Below, one piece after another: positions 7,460 to 15,795 of a stretch of 21,243 nt of DNA. Positions within the stretch are counted from its first letter, which is position 1. Every line of letters starts with the position of its first letter. The stretch covers positions 1 through 21,243 of IMG/VR virus record IMGVR_UViG_3300043411_002968; one strand, given 5' to 3'. The position numbers and the translations under genes are program-made. The notes beneath the pieces were generated by a model. It searched no databases and had not been told where the DNA came from. It was given only the letters and a program-made list of their open reading frames with translations. Source of the DNA: a virus.

Positions 7460-9715
7460 TTAAACTTTTTCTGTATACTTACACCCGTTTCTGTATTCCG
7501 AACAAGCCTTAAACTTTCCAAATTTACCATCTAACAATAGGATTTCTCCGGAAGAACATTTGGGGCATTTTTTTCCTGTAGACTCTCCCTTAGGAGAGTT
7601 CTTTTTTCCACCTTTTGTAAACTTCTTTTCTATTATCGCTCCATTTTCATCTAATGATCTGGAAAACTTACAAGACGGATACTTAGAGCAACCCACCCAA
7701 CTACCACCACCAAATTTTGATGGCCTTTTAACCAGACTACCCTTTTTGCAAGAAGGACAAGATTCTTCTAAAACTTCCTGTGCAGCTTTAACTTTAATAT
7801 TACCATCTTTATCCAAACTTCCTGTCCATTTACAATTAGGATGCGCCTTGCATGCCAAAAATTTTCCAAATTTAGATTTACGTTCTATAACCATTGAACC
7901 ACACTCAGGACATGGCAAACTAGTTTCCACTTGATTTTCTGTATAAGTTCCATCCTCATTAACACTTAATATATAGCCACATTTTGGATGGTTTTCACAT
8001 CCCAAAAAAACTCCATGTTCTGAAATTTTCTTAATCATCTTAGAACCATTATTGCATAATTTGCAGTCTATCTCTTGTTTGAAAAGAACTTTGTTTTTAT
8101 CCTTTTGAACATTTTGAATTGTTGATGTTAAATCGTCATAAAATTTATTTAAGACTGGAATGAATTCAATCTTTCCTAATGCAATATCATCAACTTCCTT
8201 CTCCATCACTGCTGTAAAATCTGGACTGGTAAGTTTTGGAAAATAATTTTCTAAATACTCACAGACCATAGCACCTATCTCAGTACCCTTCAGAGATTTT
8301 CCTTCGCGAACAATATATTTATGATCCACCAATCTTTCAATTGTTGCTGCATAAGTTGCGGGTCTACCTATGCCTTCCTTTTCCATTTTATCTACAAATG
8401 TTGGTTCAGTATATCTAGCTGGAGGTTTAGTGAAATGTTGTTCTGTAACAAATTTTTTAGATATGATTTCTTGACCAACCGTCATTGCTGGTAGACTTAC
8501 ATCTTTTGTGCTGGTCCCATATACCTTTAAAAATCCATCGAAAACAAGTACAGATCCTGTAGTTCTAAATTCATGAATATGAACCCCTTTATGCTCTAAT
8601 TTTACGGAAACTTGATCAAATTTTGCTGATGCCATTTGAGACGCCATAAATTTTGATTTTATTAAATCTAATAATTTATTTTCATCCGAACTTAAGTTCA
8701 TTGGCGTAGGTTCATATGTTGGTCTAATGGCTTCGTGAGCATCTTGTGCAGCATCCTTGGTATAAAGAATTGGACTTGGAGACAAGTAAGATTTTCCAAA
8801 TTGATTTTCAATCATGTCTCTAAGCTCTTCAATCTTTTTTGGCTCAGTTCTAGTGCTATCAGTTCTATGATAAGTTATACATCCCGCCGTAAATAAATTT
8901 TGGGCTGCATCCATTACTCTTTTTGAGCTCCAACCAAATTTTGTTCCTGCTTCCTTTTGAAGGCTAGACGTTATAAACGGTGGACCTGGATCTCTATTTC
9001 TAGATTTTTGCTGATAATCTGTAACAATCAATTTAGACTTACAATCTTTTAAAATCTCGTCTACTTGACCTTTAGATGTAGGAACAATTTTAAGTCCATC
9101 TGAGCCATAAAATTCTGCATCGAAATCTAAATTTGTTTTAGACACTATTGTCCAATATTCTTCCTCTTTAAATTTTTTAATATCTCTTTCACGATCAATA
9201 ATATATTTTAGGGCTGCCGATTGAACACGACCAGCAGAAGTGTTCCGAAGACCTTTAGACCACATTAAAGGGCTAATTTTGAAACCAACAACCCTATCCG
9301 TCATTCTCCGAACTTGCTGAGCTTTATTTAAGTTTTCATTAAAACCTGTTGGATTTTTCATTTCTTTTTCAATAGAGTCTTTTGTTAATTCTTTAAAGAC
9401 AACTCTATGAAATGTCTTACCTTTTTTAGGTAAGACTTCTAAAAGAGAAAACCCTATATTCTCACCCTCTCTATCTCCATCTGTTGCTATGTATATATCT
9501 TTGTGTTTCTTTACCTCTTCAACAAGCTTTTTAACCACATCATTTTTATCAAAATTAACAACATATTTAGGCGTCCAAGTTTCGACATCAATACCCATAC
9601 CTTTTTTATCTAAATCCATAATATGACCAACGCTAGCCATTACTACATAATTAGTGCCTAATATCTTGTTGATTTTACTAATTTTATTTGGAGATTCAAC
9701 TATAACTAGACTCAT
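7460..9715 (-). CDS. topA: Type IA DNA topoisomerase I
   Basis: A 751-aa full-length topoisomerase I that relaxes negatively supercoiled DNA through a 5'-phosphotyrosine link. The Toprim domain has LVIVESPNK (3-11) with Glu7 and ATDGDREGE (77-85) with Asp79/Asp81; most homologues have TDPDREGE. The catalytic loop ITYHRTDSTR (280-289) gives active-site Tyr282. EGIGRPATYAATIERL (447-462) closes the core. The C-terminus carries four tetracysteine zinc modules at about 551-580, 602-629, 653-683 and 717-746, like cellular TopA. I chose the ATG at 9715, giving MSLVIVES and 5 bases from GGAGG. A TTG at 9730 and an ATG at 9718 are also in frame. Full-size TopA is uncommon in phages. Confidence 0.95.
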   Translation of the reverse strand: MSLVIVESPNKISKINKILGTNYVVMASVGHIMDLDKKGMGIDVETWTPKYVVNFDKNDVVKKLVEEVKKHKDIYIATDGDREGENIGFSLLEVLPKKGKTFHRVVFKELTKDSIEKEMKNPTGFNENLNKAQQVRRMTDRVVGFKISPLMWSKGLRNTSAGRVQSAALKYIIDRERDIKKFKEEEYWTIVSKTNLDFDAEFYGSDGLKIVPTSKGQVDEILKDCKSKLIVTDYQQKSRNRDPGPPFITSSLQKEAGTKFGWSSKRVMDAAQNLFTAGCITYHRTDSTRTEPKKIEELRDMIENQFGKSYLSPSPILYTKDAAQDAHEAIRPTYEPTPMNLSSDENKLLDLIKSKFMASQMASAKFDQVSVKLEHKGVHIHEFRTTGSVLVFDGFLKVYGTSTKDVSLPAMTVGQEIISKKFVTEQHFTKPPARYTEPTFVDKMEKEGIGRPATYAATIERLVDHKYIVREGKSLKGTEIGAMVCEYLENYFPKLTSPDFTAVMEKEVDDIALGKIEFIPVLNKFYDDLTSTIQNVQKDKNKVLFKQEIDCKLCNNGSKMIKKISEHGVFLGCENHPKCGYILSVNEDGTYTENQVETSLPCPECGSMVIERKSKFGKFLACKAHPNCKWTGSLDKDGNIKVKAAQEVLEESCPSCKKGSLVKRPSKFGGGSWVGCSKYPSCKFSRSLDENGAIIEKKFTKGGKKNSPKGESTGKKCPKCSSGEILLLDGKFGKFKACSEYRNGCKYTEKV

Positions 9716-9720
9716 CATTT

Positions 9721-9725
9721 CCTCC
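9721..9725 (-). promoter_or_regulatory. Ribosome binding site of topA
   Basis: GGAGG on the minus strand lies 5 bases before the ATG at 9715 and 2 bases before the ATG at 9718. It falls inside the reading frame if the TTG at 9730 were used, which argues for the ATG start. Confidence 0.7.
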
Positions 9726-9791
9726 GACAAATAAACTTTGCTAAATACATGGTACTATGCAAATTTTAAACGTTCTAATCATTATTAATAT

Positions 9792-10010
9792 TTATGAAAG
9801 ACTATCTTGGAGTGATTTCATAACTTCTTCAAGCATCTTCCTTTCTTCCGCAGGAATTAATAATTCTATTTCCTCGACTTCAGAATTATTAATATTAGAT
9901 AATTCAGATATTATTTCAGAATCAATTTTATCAGCCAAATCTAATTGGCCACGTCTATCTAAAAGATCTGATACTTTAATTAACTTTTCTATAAGACTTT
10001 TTTTTCTCAC
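9792..10010 (-). CDS. Small protein carrying the shared N-terminal helical element
   Basis: A 72-aa acidic protein that starts with GTG at 10010, with GGGGGTGA just upstream, and lies 15 bases after the dUTPase stop. Residues 5-35 (core LIKVSDLLDRRGQLDLADKI) match the N-terminal element of the SOD-like protein and, more loosely, the three kinase-like proteins. The remaining 35 residues are a Glu/Ser/Leu-rich helix with no recognised domain. It may be little more than the tag plus a short tail. I cannot assign a function; it is interesting because the tag stands almost alone. Confidence 0.65.
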   Translation of the reverse strand: MRKKSLIEKLIKVSDLLDRRGQLDLADKIDSEIISELSNINNSEVEEIELLIPAEERKMLEEVMKSLQDSLS

Positions 10011-10025
10011 TATGTCACCCCCAAT

Positions 10026-10550
10026 TTATTTTGAATCCGATGAACCAAACCCACCACTGCCACGTATAGTCTCATCTAATGATTCAACCAAAACAAAATT
10101 AGTATCTAATCTCTTTCTAAGTATTAATTGAAACAAAATTGGTTTCTTATCTAAAACCAATTGAGCGACTATACTCATTGTGCTAGGTTTCGAACCAAAC
10201 ATTTTAACAATTCCATTGGGAAATGAAACTGATTTCAAATCCTGACCCATGCCAGAATGCGTTATTCTTACAGGAATAAGAATTTCTCCTGTATAATGCT
10301 GATCAATTATACCTACAGAGTTGGCCAACATTAGCGGCAATCCACTTATTGATGATCTTGGGTAAACCTCAAAATAATAACCGTCTGGTGGTTGAATAGA
10401 TAGTCCAGTTTTAAAAAATATTACATCACCTTCTATTTTGCTTACACCAATAGATTTGATATCATATCCAGAATCTGAATCATGCGCTTTTTTTGGTAAC
10501 TCTGCTTTAGAATCTAAAAGCCTTACCTTTGTTGATAATGTTTTTTGCAT
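10026..10550 (-). CDS. dut: dUTPase (dUTP diphosphatase)
   Basis: A 174-aa homotrimeric-type dUTPase, converting dUTP to dUMP and PPi to keep uracil out of DNA and supply dTMP synthesis. Five motifs are visible: I DSDSGYD (24-30), II PRSSIS (64-69), III NSVGIIDQHYTGEI (77-90) with the catalytic Asp83, IV VAQLVL (128-133), and the glycine-rich motif V RGSGGFGSS (163-171) at the C-terminus. It is slightly longer than the usual 145-155 aa because of an insertion around 97-122 between motifs III and IV. The ATG at 10550 has GAGGA 7 bases upstream, formed by the last codons of the metallopeptidase gene. Confidence 0.94.
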   Translation of the reverse strand: MQKTLSTKVRLLDSKAELPKKAHDSDSGYDIKSIGVSKIEGDVIFFKTGLSIQPPDGYYFEVYPRSSISGLPLMLANSVGIIDQHYTGEILIPVRITHSGMGQDLKSVSFPNGIVKMFGSKPSTMSIVAQLVLDKKPILFQLILRKRLDTNFVLVESLDETIRGSGGFGSSDSK

Positions 10551-10553
10551 AAA

Positions 10554-10961
10554 TTATTCCTCTTTTTTTGCTGCCCATTTTACATATTTATTTAACGCAC
10601 TTACCATAGCTTTATCCCATACTTCATCTATAATTGGAATGTGAAGTCTAATAGCCAATTCTTTCCCACGCTTCCAAGCCTCAATTTCTTCAATTATTGT
10701 AAATATTTTACAGTTAGTGCTTTTTGGAGAATAATGTGTTTTTTCATTAAATTTAAAATGGCTCCCATTTTCAAAAATGAGAACATGACCACATTCATGA
10801 AGTAATCTAATAACTTGTGTTCTTATTGGAAGAGATGAATTGATTTCTATTGTTTTAGAAACATCACAAACAGAATCATATCCATTTTTTTTAAAATCTA
10901 CACTATAATTCTTATTGTGAGCCCAATCTATTAGTAAATCTAGATATTCTTTCTTATCCAT
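10554..10961 (-). CDS. Small HExxH metallopeptidase, ImmA/IrrE-like
   Basis: A 135-aa protein with zinc-peptidase motif HECGH (55-59) in VIRLLHECGHVLIF. EEIEAW follows at 91-96, where a Glu is the likely third zinc ligand. This HExxH plus ExEAW spacing resembles ImmA/IrrE (DUF955) type peptidases, which in mobile elements often cleave repressors. No helix-turn-helix or membrane segment is present. The ATG at 10961 has AGGAG 5 bases upstream. It is 3 bases from dut, so the two are probably co-expressed. The protease fold is fairly likely; the target is unknown. Confidence 0.75.
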   Translation of the reverse strand: MDKKEYLDLLIDWAHNKNYSVDFKKNGYDSVCDVSKTIEINSSLPIRTQVIRLLHECGHVLIFENGSHFKFNEKTHYSPKSTNCKIFTIIEEIEAWKRGKELAIRLHIPIIDEVWDKAMVSALNKYVKWAAKKEE

Positions 10962-11023
10962 CCCAACTCCTACCAGGGTACCTCTTAAATTAGAATATAA
11001 CTAAAAAAAATTCAAAGAAATTG

Positions 11024-12967
11024 TTACCAAGTTTCGATGATTATGAATCCATTTCCACCCGTTCCTCCTGCCCCACCAGCTATTCCAGCTCCGCCACCAC
11101 CACCACCACACCCCAATGCGCCATCGGCTCCAGCTCCGCCAGTTCCAGATAAACTAGAGCCTCCTCCTGTTCCTCCATAGCCAAGCAAATAATATGTTGG
11201 GTCTGATAAAACTGTATTGATCGGATCTCCTCCATAATAATTTCCCGCAGTTCCAGGATTACCTGCTGTGCCACCTGGTATAGCTGGAAATAATGTTCCT
11301 AAGGCTTTATATCCCTGTCCAGAGGATTGAGCTACAGTAGTTTTTCCTCCACCCGTACCACCAGGCGTTGTTGACGCAGCTGTTGAGGCTCCACTTCCAA
11401 AAGGCCCTATATCAGCCGGAACACCAGATGTTGGAGTGGATGCGCTCGTTCCTGCTAAAGCTTTAAGAGATATTGAAAATTTTGAAGGCAACATAGATGA
11501 GAATGTTGCAACGGCTGCACCTGCACCAGACCCTAATCCACCAGATCCGCCTGATGTAGCATAACAATATATTTCAGCATATAACGTTCCGACTGTACCA
11601 ATAACTCCACCCGTATAATTGGTTGATGCTTGCACTAATGTACAATCCTGAGAAGAGTGTAAAGACACCCAGCAATTTAAAATTTCTTGCAACTGACTTC
11701 TTCGATATACTACGGATGTTATACCTCCGGAACCACCACCTCTACCTCCATTTCGGTTTGCTGTGTTATTTCCAGTAGTTCCAGCGTCACCATCACCACC
11801 TGAACCCACACAAGTTATCCTAACAAATTGAGCATCTGCTGGCAAAGTAACTGTAGATGCTCCAGTTGTTGTAATAGTTTGCAAACTATATCCAGCCAAA
11901 TGACTCGGGGCAATTACATCACTACCTAAGGTTAGGACTGTACCACCTAATGCTTTTGTTACATCACCCGTAAATGCGGCAACATTTACTGTACCAGTTC
12001 CTAACGTTAAATCTGCTCCTACCGTGATTTCTTCAACATTTCCTGATGAAGCAGTCCATCTACCCAAAACCCTATTTGTTGATATATTCTGTATTTTATC
12101 AAAAGTAACTGCATCATTAATAACCGAAGATGTAGTTACTGCATCATTTGCAATATGTGATGATGTTATAGCTCCAGACCCAACGACTAATGCACCAGCA
12201 GAAACATCGAGTCCTGAGCCATAAGATATATGGGAAGATATTTCTGTTGGGCCAGATCCGGATTGCTGCCAACTTACATTAAGAGCGCTTGTTGGTGCAG
12301 CTGGTGTTGTATTGTTAAAATTAGCATCCGTTATTGATGTACTGTTTACTGACAAACTACTTCCCGAAGAGGAGCTGCCATAACTTGGTAATACACTAAT
12401 AAATTCTAGATCTGTTGTTCCAATAACATATGGTCCTGGCGTACTTAACCAAAACTTGGTTACTTGATTTAGTGTACCTTCAATAACAAAAATCTCTGTC
12501 CCTGGAATTAATAATGACTCATCGTTAGCATCACTTGCTCTTGCCCATGAACCATCAGAACCTGTTCCTTCGTTTGTTACAACATAAATTCCATTTTCTG
12601 CCTGATTATTTTGCTGATAAACCAATACTCTATCATCCATACTTAGAGTTATATCGTCAACAATTAATGGCGCCCCAGAGGATATATTTGATATATTTTG
12701 GGTTGTTGCTACTCTGGCCGGATTCTTATATCCAAGTGTTGGCCCTGTTGTTAATAAGCTTAAAGTTTCTTCTAAAGCGTCAAGCCTTTCTCTTACGGTC
12801 TCAAAATTAATACTACTCGGATCTACACCCAGTTCTTTTTCAATATTAATTATTGCACTTCTTAGACGATTAACTGTTATTGCATCAACTGGTGTTACAT
12901 TATCTACAACCAAAGGTATTTGCGCATATCCATCGATTGCAACTGGATATATACTATAATCCGCCAT
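11024..12967 (-). CDS. Tail fibre/adhesin with glycine-rich C-terminus
   Basis: A 647-aa fibre-type virion protein. Residues 20-72 (VNRLRSAIINIEKELG, then RLDALEETL) form a helical N-terminal module seen in many phage fibre and baseplate-attached proteins. Residues about 80-193 are a recognised tail-fibre domain: LSMDDRVLVYQQNNQAENGI (108-127), WARASDAND (141-149), then an FVIEGT strand. The middle has repeats such as GAITSSHIANDAVTTSSVI. Residues about 385-415 and 520-647 are very rich in glycine and end in NGFIIIETW, recalling polyglycine-helix receptor-binding adhesins. The ATG at 12967 has AAGGG 6 bases upstream. It is likely a host-recognition fibre; which tail part it joins is not shown. 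Confidence 0.85.
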   Translation of the reverse strand: MADYSIYPVAIDGYAQIPLVVDNVTPVDAITVNRLRSAIINIEKELGVDPSSINFETVRERLDALEETLSLLTTGPTLGYKNPARVATTQNISNISSGAPLIVDDITLSMDDRVLVYQQNNQAENGIYVVTNEGTGSDGSWARASDANDESLLIPGTEIFVIEGTLNQVTKFWLSTPGPYVIGTTDLEFISVLPSYGSSSSGSSLSVNSTSITDANFNNTTPAAPTSALNVSWQQSGSGPTEISSHISYGSGLDVSAGALVVGSGAITSSHIANDAVTTSSVINDAVTFDKIQNISTNRVLGRWTASSGNVEEITVGADLTLGTGTVNVAAFTGDVTKALGGTVLTLGSDVIAPSHLAGYSLQTITTTGASTVTLPADAQFVRITCVGSGGDGDAGTTGNNTANRNGGRGGGSGGITSVVYRRSQLQEILNCWVSLHSSQDCTLVQASTNYTGGVIGTVGTLYAEIYCYATSGGSGGLGSGAGAAVATFSSMLPSKFSISLKALAGTSASTPTSGVPADIGPFGSGASTAASTTPGGTGGGKTTVAQSSGQGYKALGTLFPAIPGGTAGNPGTAGNYYGGDPINTVLSDPTYYLLGYGGTGGGSSLSGTGGAGADGALGCGGGGGGAGIAGGAGGTGGNGFIIIETW

Positions 12968-12981
12968 TTAGAATCCCTTAA

Positions 12982-13107
12982 TTATTTCTTTTTTGTAGAA
13001 GAATTTCTCACTGTAACAAGTGGTAATGATTGCTTATTAACAATTTTTTTACCTCTATTTACAATATCTCGATTTGATGTTTTCTTTTTGTTACATCCAC
13101 AAGCCAT
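12982..13107 (-). CDS. Small basic protein with CGC N-terminus
   Basis: A 41-aa ORF, MACGCNKKKTSNRDIVNRGK at its start and ending STKKK, strongly basic. The ATG at 13107 is 6 bases from a strong GAGGGGG, and the gene ends 14 bases before the fibre start, so a coupled gene pair is plausible. Similar tiny Cys-Gly-Cys, Lys-rich proteins occur next to phage structural genes, but I cannot name a family. It lacks the hydrophobic stretch of a lipoprotein signal. No function is assigned. Confidence 0.6.
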   Translation of the reverse strand: MACGCNKKKTSNRDIVNRGKKIVNKQSLPLVTVRNSSTKKK

Positions 13108-13113
13108 ATTAAT

Positions 13114-13120
13114 CCCCCTC
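13114..13120 (-). promoter_or_regulatory. Strong ribosome binding site of the 41-aa gene
   Basis: GAGGGGG on the minus strand lies 6 bases before the ATG at 13107. It is the main support that this short frame is translated. Confidence 0.6.
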
Positions 13121-13171
13121 TCACTGTAACATTATTTTTATTATTAATAGCATTAGATATTAATTTATTTT

Positions 13172-13181
13172 CATTATAATG
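13172..13181. promoter_or_regulatory. Palindromic TATAAT, possible divergent -10 element
   Basis: CATTATAATG is a perfect palindrome between two divergent genes and contains TATAAT on both strands (13175-13180 on plus; 13173-13178 on minus). It could serve as a -10 box for the plus-strand protease and the minus-strand 41-aa/fibre pair. No good -35 box lies 16-18 bases away on either side, and the region is AT-rich, so chance is a fair alternative. Confidence 0.3.
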
Positions 13182-13198
13182 GACAAAAAGGAGATTGT

Positions 13199-13987
13199 AT
13201 GAGAGATACCTTTGCAGAAATATTTTACTTCGTAACATTTTTATTTTTAATATCAATTATATGTTTTGCTGATAATAATAAAATGACAACATCTAAAGAA
13301 AATTATATATTACAAACTTCGATCGGTAGTTACACAAATTTAAAAAATAATAAAGATAGCCAAATATTTATTGATTCCGTTTTAAAATTAGACTACATAG
13401 ATGAAATGGATTCTGTATCTAGTGCCACAGGTTTCAGCGTCATCTATAAAGGAGACGATGATATTAGTTATATATTAACTAACGAACACTTTTGTGAAAA
13501 GAATATTTCCGGCGACAAAGGGACTTTTTATTATGAACTACCTAACGTTGAAATTTCGACAACGTCTAGGATATTCGTTGATTCCTTAAAGGTTGTTGCT
13601 TCAAAAAAAGCACAAGATTTATGTTTATTGTCAATGAATGGTTACATTAAACCTGTTAAACTTGCTCCTGATGGTTATGAAATATCTAGAATGGAGCCCA
13701 TTATAATTGTTGGAAGTCCCCATGAACAATTTCCTGTTGTTAGAGAGACTTTTATAACTAATACAGTTTCAATAAAAGAAGTTTTTAGTTGGATGAGTCT
13801 TAACGCTCCAGCTTTATTTATTTCAGATATTGTTTTGCCTGGAGAAAGTGGTAGCCCAATCTACAATAAAAAGGGTGATGTCATTGGCATAGTTGATGCT
13901 ACAATGTCAAATGGATCTATTGTGTTTGGAGGGGTAGGTATATCTTATGTTGATATAAAAAGTTTTTTAAAAGAAACTAGACTTTAA
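13199..13987 (+). CDS. Secreted trypsin-like serine protease
   Basis: A 262-aa chymotrypsin-fold serine protease. Residues about 7-24 are strongly hydrophobic and end FADNN, a signal peptide or membrane anchor, so it should be exported from the host cytoplasm or sit in the envelope. Catalytic triad: His97 in YILTNEHFC (91-99; TAAHC in trypsin), Asp140 in AQDLCLL, and Ser217 in LPGESGSPIYNKKGDVIGIV. There is no PDZ domain. AAGGAG lies 5 bases before the ATG. It stands alone on the plus strand, divergent from the fibre pair, and its 3' end overlaps the convergent gene by 11 bases. Possible roles are envelope attack, processing of fibre or envelope proteins, or lysis support; none is shown. Confidence 0.87.
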   Translation: MRDTFAEIFYFVTFLFLISIICFADNNKMTTSKENYILQTSIGSYTNLKNNKDSQIFIDSVLKLDYIDEMDSVSSATGFSVIYKGDDDISYILTNEHFCEKNISGDKGTFYYELPNVEISTTSRIFVDSLKVVASKKAQDLCLLSMNGYIKPVKLAPDGYEISRMEPIIIVGSPHEQFPVVRETFITNTVSIKEVFSWMSLNAPALFISDIVLPGESGSPIYNKKGDVIGIVDATMSNGSIVFGGVGISYVDIKSFLKETRL

Positions 13988-14261
13988 TCTTCTTGTTTTT
14001 CTTTTTTTTCAAAACCGTTTTCTTTTTATCATTAAAACTTGTCGATTCACTTGCCCTTTTTTGAGCTAAACTAGATAAATTTTTTAAAAAAACTGGGTCA
14101 ATTTGATTTCCTGACATTATAGTATTAACTACTTTGCTGGCAATATCAATTGCCTGCAAAGCTTCTATTATCTGAGGATCTAAAATTTCTCCCTGCTCTT
14201 TTTTTTTCCTCATTTCCTGAAGAATTAGCATCATTTCTGGATTTATATTTGTTTTATTCAT
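13977..14261 (-). CDS. Hypothetical protein with Lys-rich tail
   Basis: A 94-aa protein, not recognised. Residues 5-65 are predicted helical (MMLILQEMRKKKEQGEILDP and IIEALQAIDIASKVVNTIM). The last 18 residues are mostly lysine, suggesting nucleic-acid or other polyanion binding or just a disordered tail. The ATG shares its A with the stop of the upstream 62-aa gene (TAATG), so the two are co-translated. Its 3' end overlaps the convergent protease gene by 11 bases. Confidence 0.6.
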   Translation of the reverse strand: MNKTNINPEMMLILQEMRKKKEQGEILDPQIIEALQAIDIASKVVNTIMSGNQIDPVFLKNLSSLAQKRASESTSFNDKKKTVLKKKKNKKIKV

Positions 14262-14449
14262 TAATTTTTTCTAGTCTTTAATAAAATTAAATTTGCAATT
14301 AATTTATCAAGAATATCTTGTTTTAATTTTGCTGTAATAATGATTCCTCTTGAAGAATCATTAGTCCTAAGTGATAAATCAACATTTCCTTCATCATCAC
14401 TTTTAACCTCAAGATATTCTTGATTTTCTACATCAAGAAATATTTTCAT
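14261..14449 (-). CDS. Hypothetical small protein
   Basis: A 62-aa acidic protein with alternating beta-strand pattern in its first 40 residues (MKIFLDVENQEYLEVKSDD, then IIITAKLKQ) and a C-terminal helix. No recognised domain. The ATG at 14449 is preceded by AAAGGAG with a short 3-base spacer that overlaps the end of the PhoH gene region. It is coupled to the next gene by TAATG. Confidence 0.55.
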   Translation of the reverse strand: MKIFLDVENQEYLEVKSDDEGNVDLSLRTNDSSRGIIITAKLKQDILDKLIANLILLKTRKN

Positions 14450-14457
14450 TAACTCCT

Positions 14458-15795
14458 TTACATTACTTTGGCTGCGAATGTAGCTAATTTACTACGCTCT
14501 CCTTTCCTTAATGTAATGTGAGCCGAATGACCAAATTCTTTGAATAATTCTACCACTGATGAGAGCCCTGAATTATCTTGATTTAACGAAGGGGAATCTA
14601 TTTGTTCTAAATCTCCAGTCAAAATAATTTTTGAGCGATCACCCATTCTTGTTAACAACGCTTTAGCCTCATGATGAGTAATGTTTTGCGCCTCGTCTAT
14701 AATAAAAATGGTATCAGGTAAAGTTCTTCCTCGGATATATGTCATGGCCTCTACCTCTATAATACCTTTATCAATCATTAATTCTATATAAGAATTACTT
14801 TTACCACTATAAATTATATCTATATTATCGAATATTGGTTGTATCCAAGGAGCCATTTTTTCTTCCTTTGTTCCTGGTAAAAATCCAATATCCTTGCTTG
14901 TACTTTGAACTGGGCGTGATATGATTAACTTTTTATAAGTTTTATCATGAAGCATTTTTATAGCTGCCGCAATAGCTAACAATGTTTTTCCTGATCCAGC
15001 AAATCCAGCCATTGTAACTAAATGAATGTTTGGATCTAATAAAAATTCACAAGCTAAAGTCTGCTCCTTAGAACGTGGTGTAATTCCTTCCATAGAAAAT
15101 CCTTTTTCGCCTGAAATATATAATTTTCTAACTCTGGTTTCATTTTCAGCAATGGCTAATGCTGATGATTGACCTGATTTTAAAATCACGCCTTGATTTG
15201 GATAAAAATTACAATTAAATAATTCTACATTACCAACGCTATAGAATTCATCAATTTCATCTTTTGAAACTTCCACAATCTCAGTTCCACTAAATAATTG
15301 ATCTTCGCTTGAAAATTTTTTATGATTGTAATCTATTGATGGAATAGATAATGCATCACATTTAACACGTAATGCTATATCTTTACTAACCACAGTTACA
15401 TTTTTTCCATCTTTCATTAATTTGACGGCTACTGATATAATTCTATTATCATTTATATCTGCCATACCTGATGGTAATAGTGATAAATCAGAATCAGAAA
15501 CAATGTAAATTGTTTGGCCATTATCTAATAATATTCCTTCTGAAGCGTTTCCCATTCCTAAATATTTATCTAGATATCTATTAACATAACGACATGATGC
15601 CCCAACAGAATCGGACCTTGTTTTTAAAGTATCCAATTCTTCTAAAACTTCAATAGGTAAATAGACGTTGTGATCAGCAAAATCATGAATAGACTCGCCA
15701 TGTGCAGCCAAAACCGATGTATCAATTACGTAGTTTAAGCGCTCATTTTCCTGCAATAAATATGGTGACATTAACACTCCATTTATATCAAACAT
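14458..15795 (-). CDS. phoH: PIN-PhoH protein (RNA helicase/nuclease type)
   Basis: A 445-aa two-domain protein of the YlaK/PhoH2 type. The N-terminal PIN nuclease-like domain (about 20-160) has YVIDTSVLA (22-30) with Asp25, LPIEVLEELD (46-55) and the later acidic SDSDL and NDNRI. The C-terminal PhoH ATPase (about 240-445) has Walker A GFAGSGKT (264-271), SRPVQSTSKDIGFLPGTKEE (293-312), Walker B IFIIDEAQ (363-370) and LTGDLEQID (392-400). Cellular homologues unwind and cut RNA; PhoH is very frequent in marine phages, where its role is unsettled. The ATG overlaps the upstream stop by 8 bases (ATGTTTGA). Domain calls are secure. Confidence 0.93.
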   Translation of the reverse strand: MFDINGVLMSPYLLQENERLNYVIDTSVLAAHGESIHDFADHNVYLPIEVLEELDTLKTRSDSVGASCRYVNRYLDKYLGMGNASEGILLDNGQTIYIVSDSDLSLLPSGMADINDNRIISVAVKLMKDGKNVTVVSKDIALRVKCDALSIPSIDYNHKKFSSEDQLFSGTEIVEVSKDEIDEFYSVGNVELFNCNFYPNQGVILKSGQSSALAIAENETRVRKLYISGEKGFSMEGITPRSKEQTLACEFLLDPNIHLVTMAGFAGSGKTLLAIAAAIKMLHDKTYKKLIISRPVQSTSKDIGFLPGTKEEKMAPWIQPIFDNIDIIYSGKSNSYIELMIDKGIIEVEAMTYIRGRTLPDTIFIIDEAQNITHHEAKALLTRMGDRSKIILTGDLEQIDSPSLNQDNSGLSSVVELFKEFGHSAHITLRKGERSKLATFAAKVM

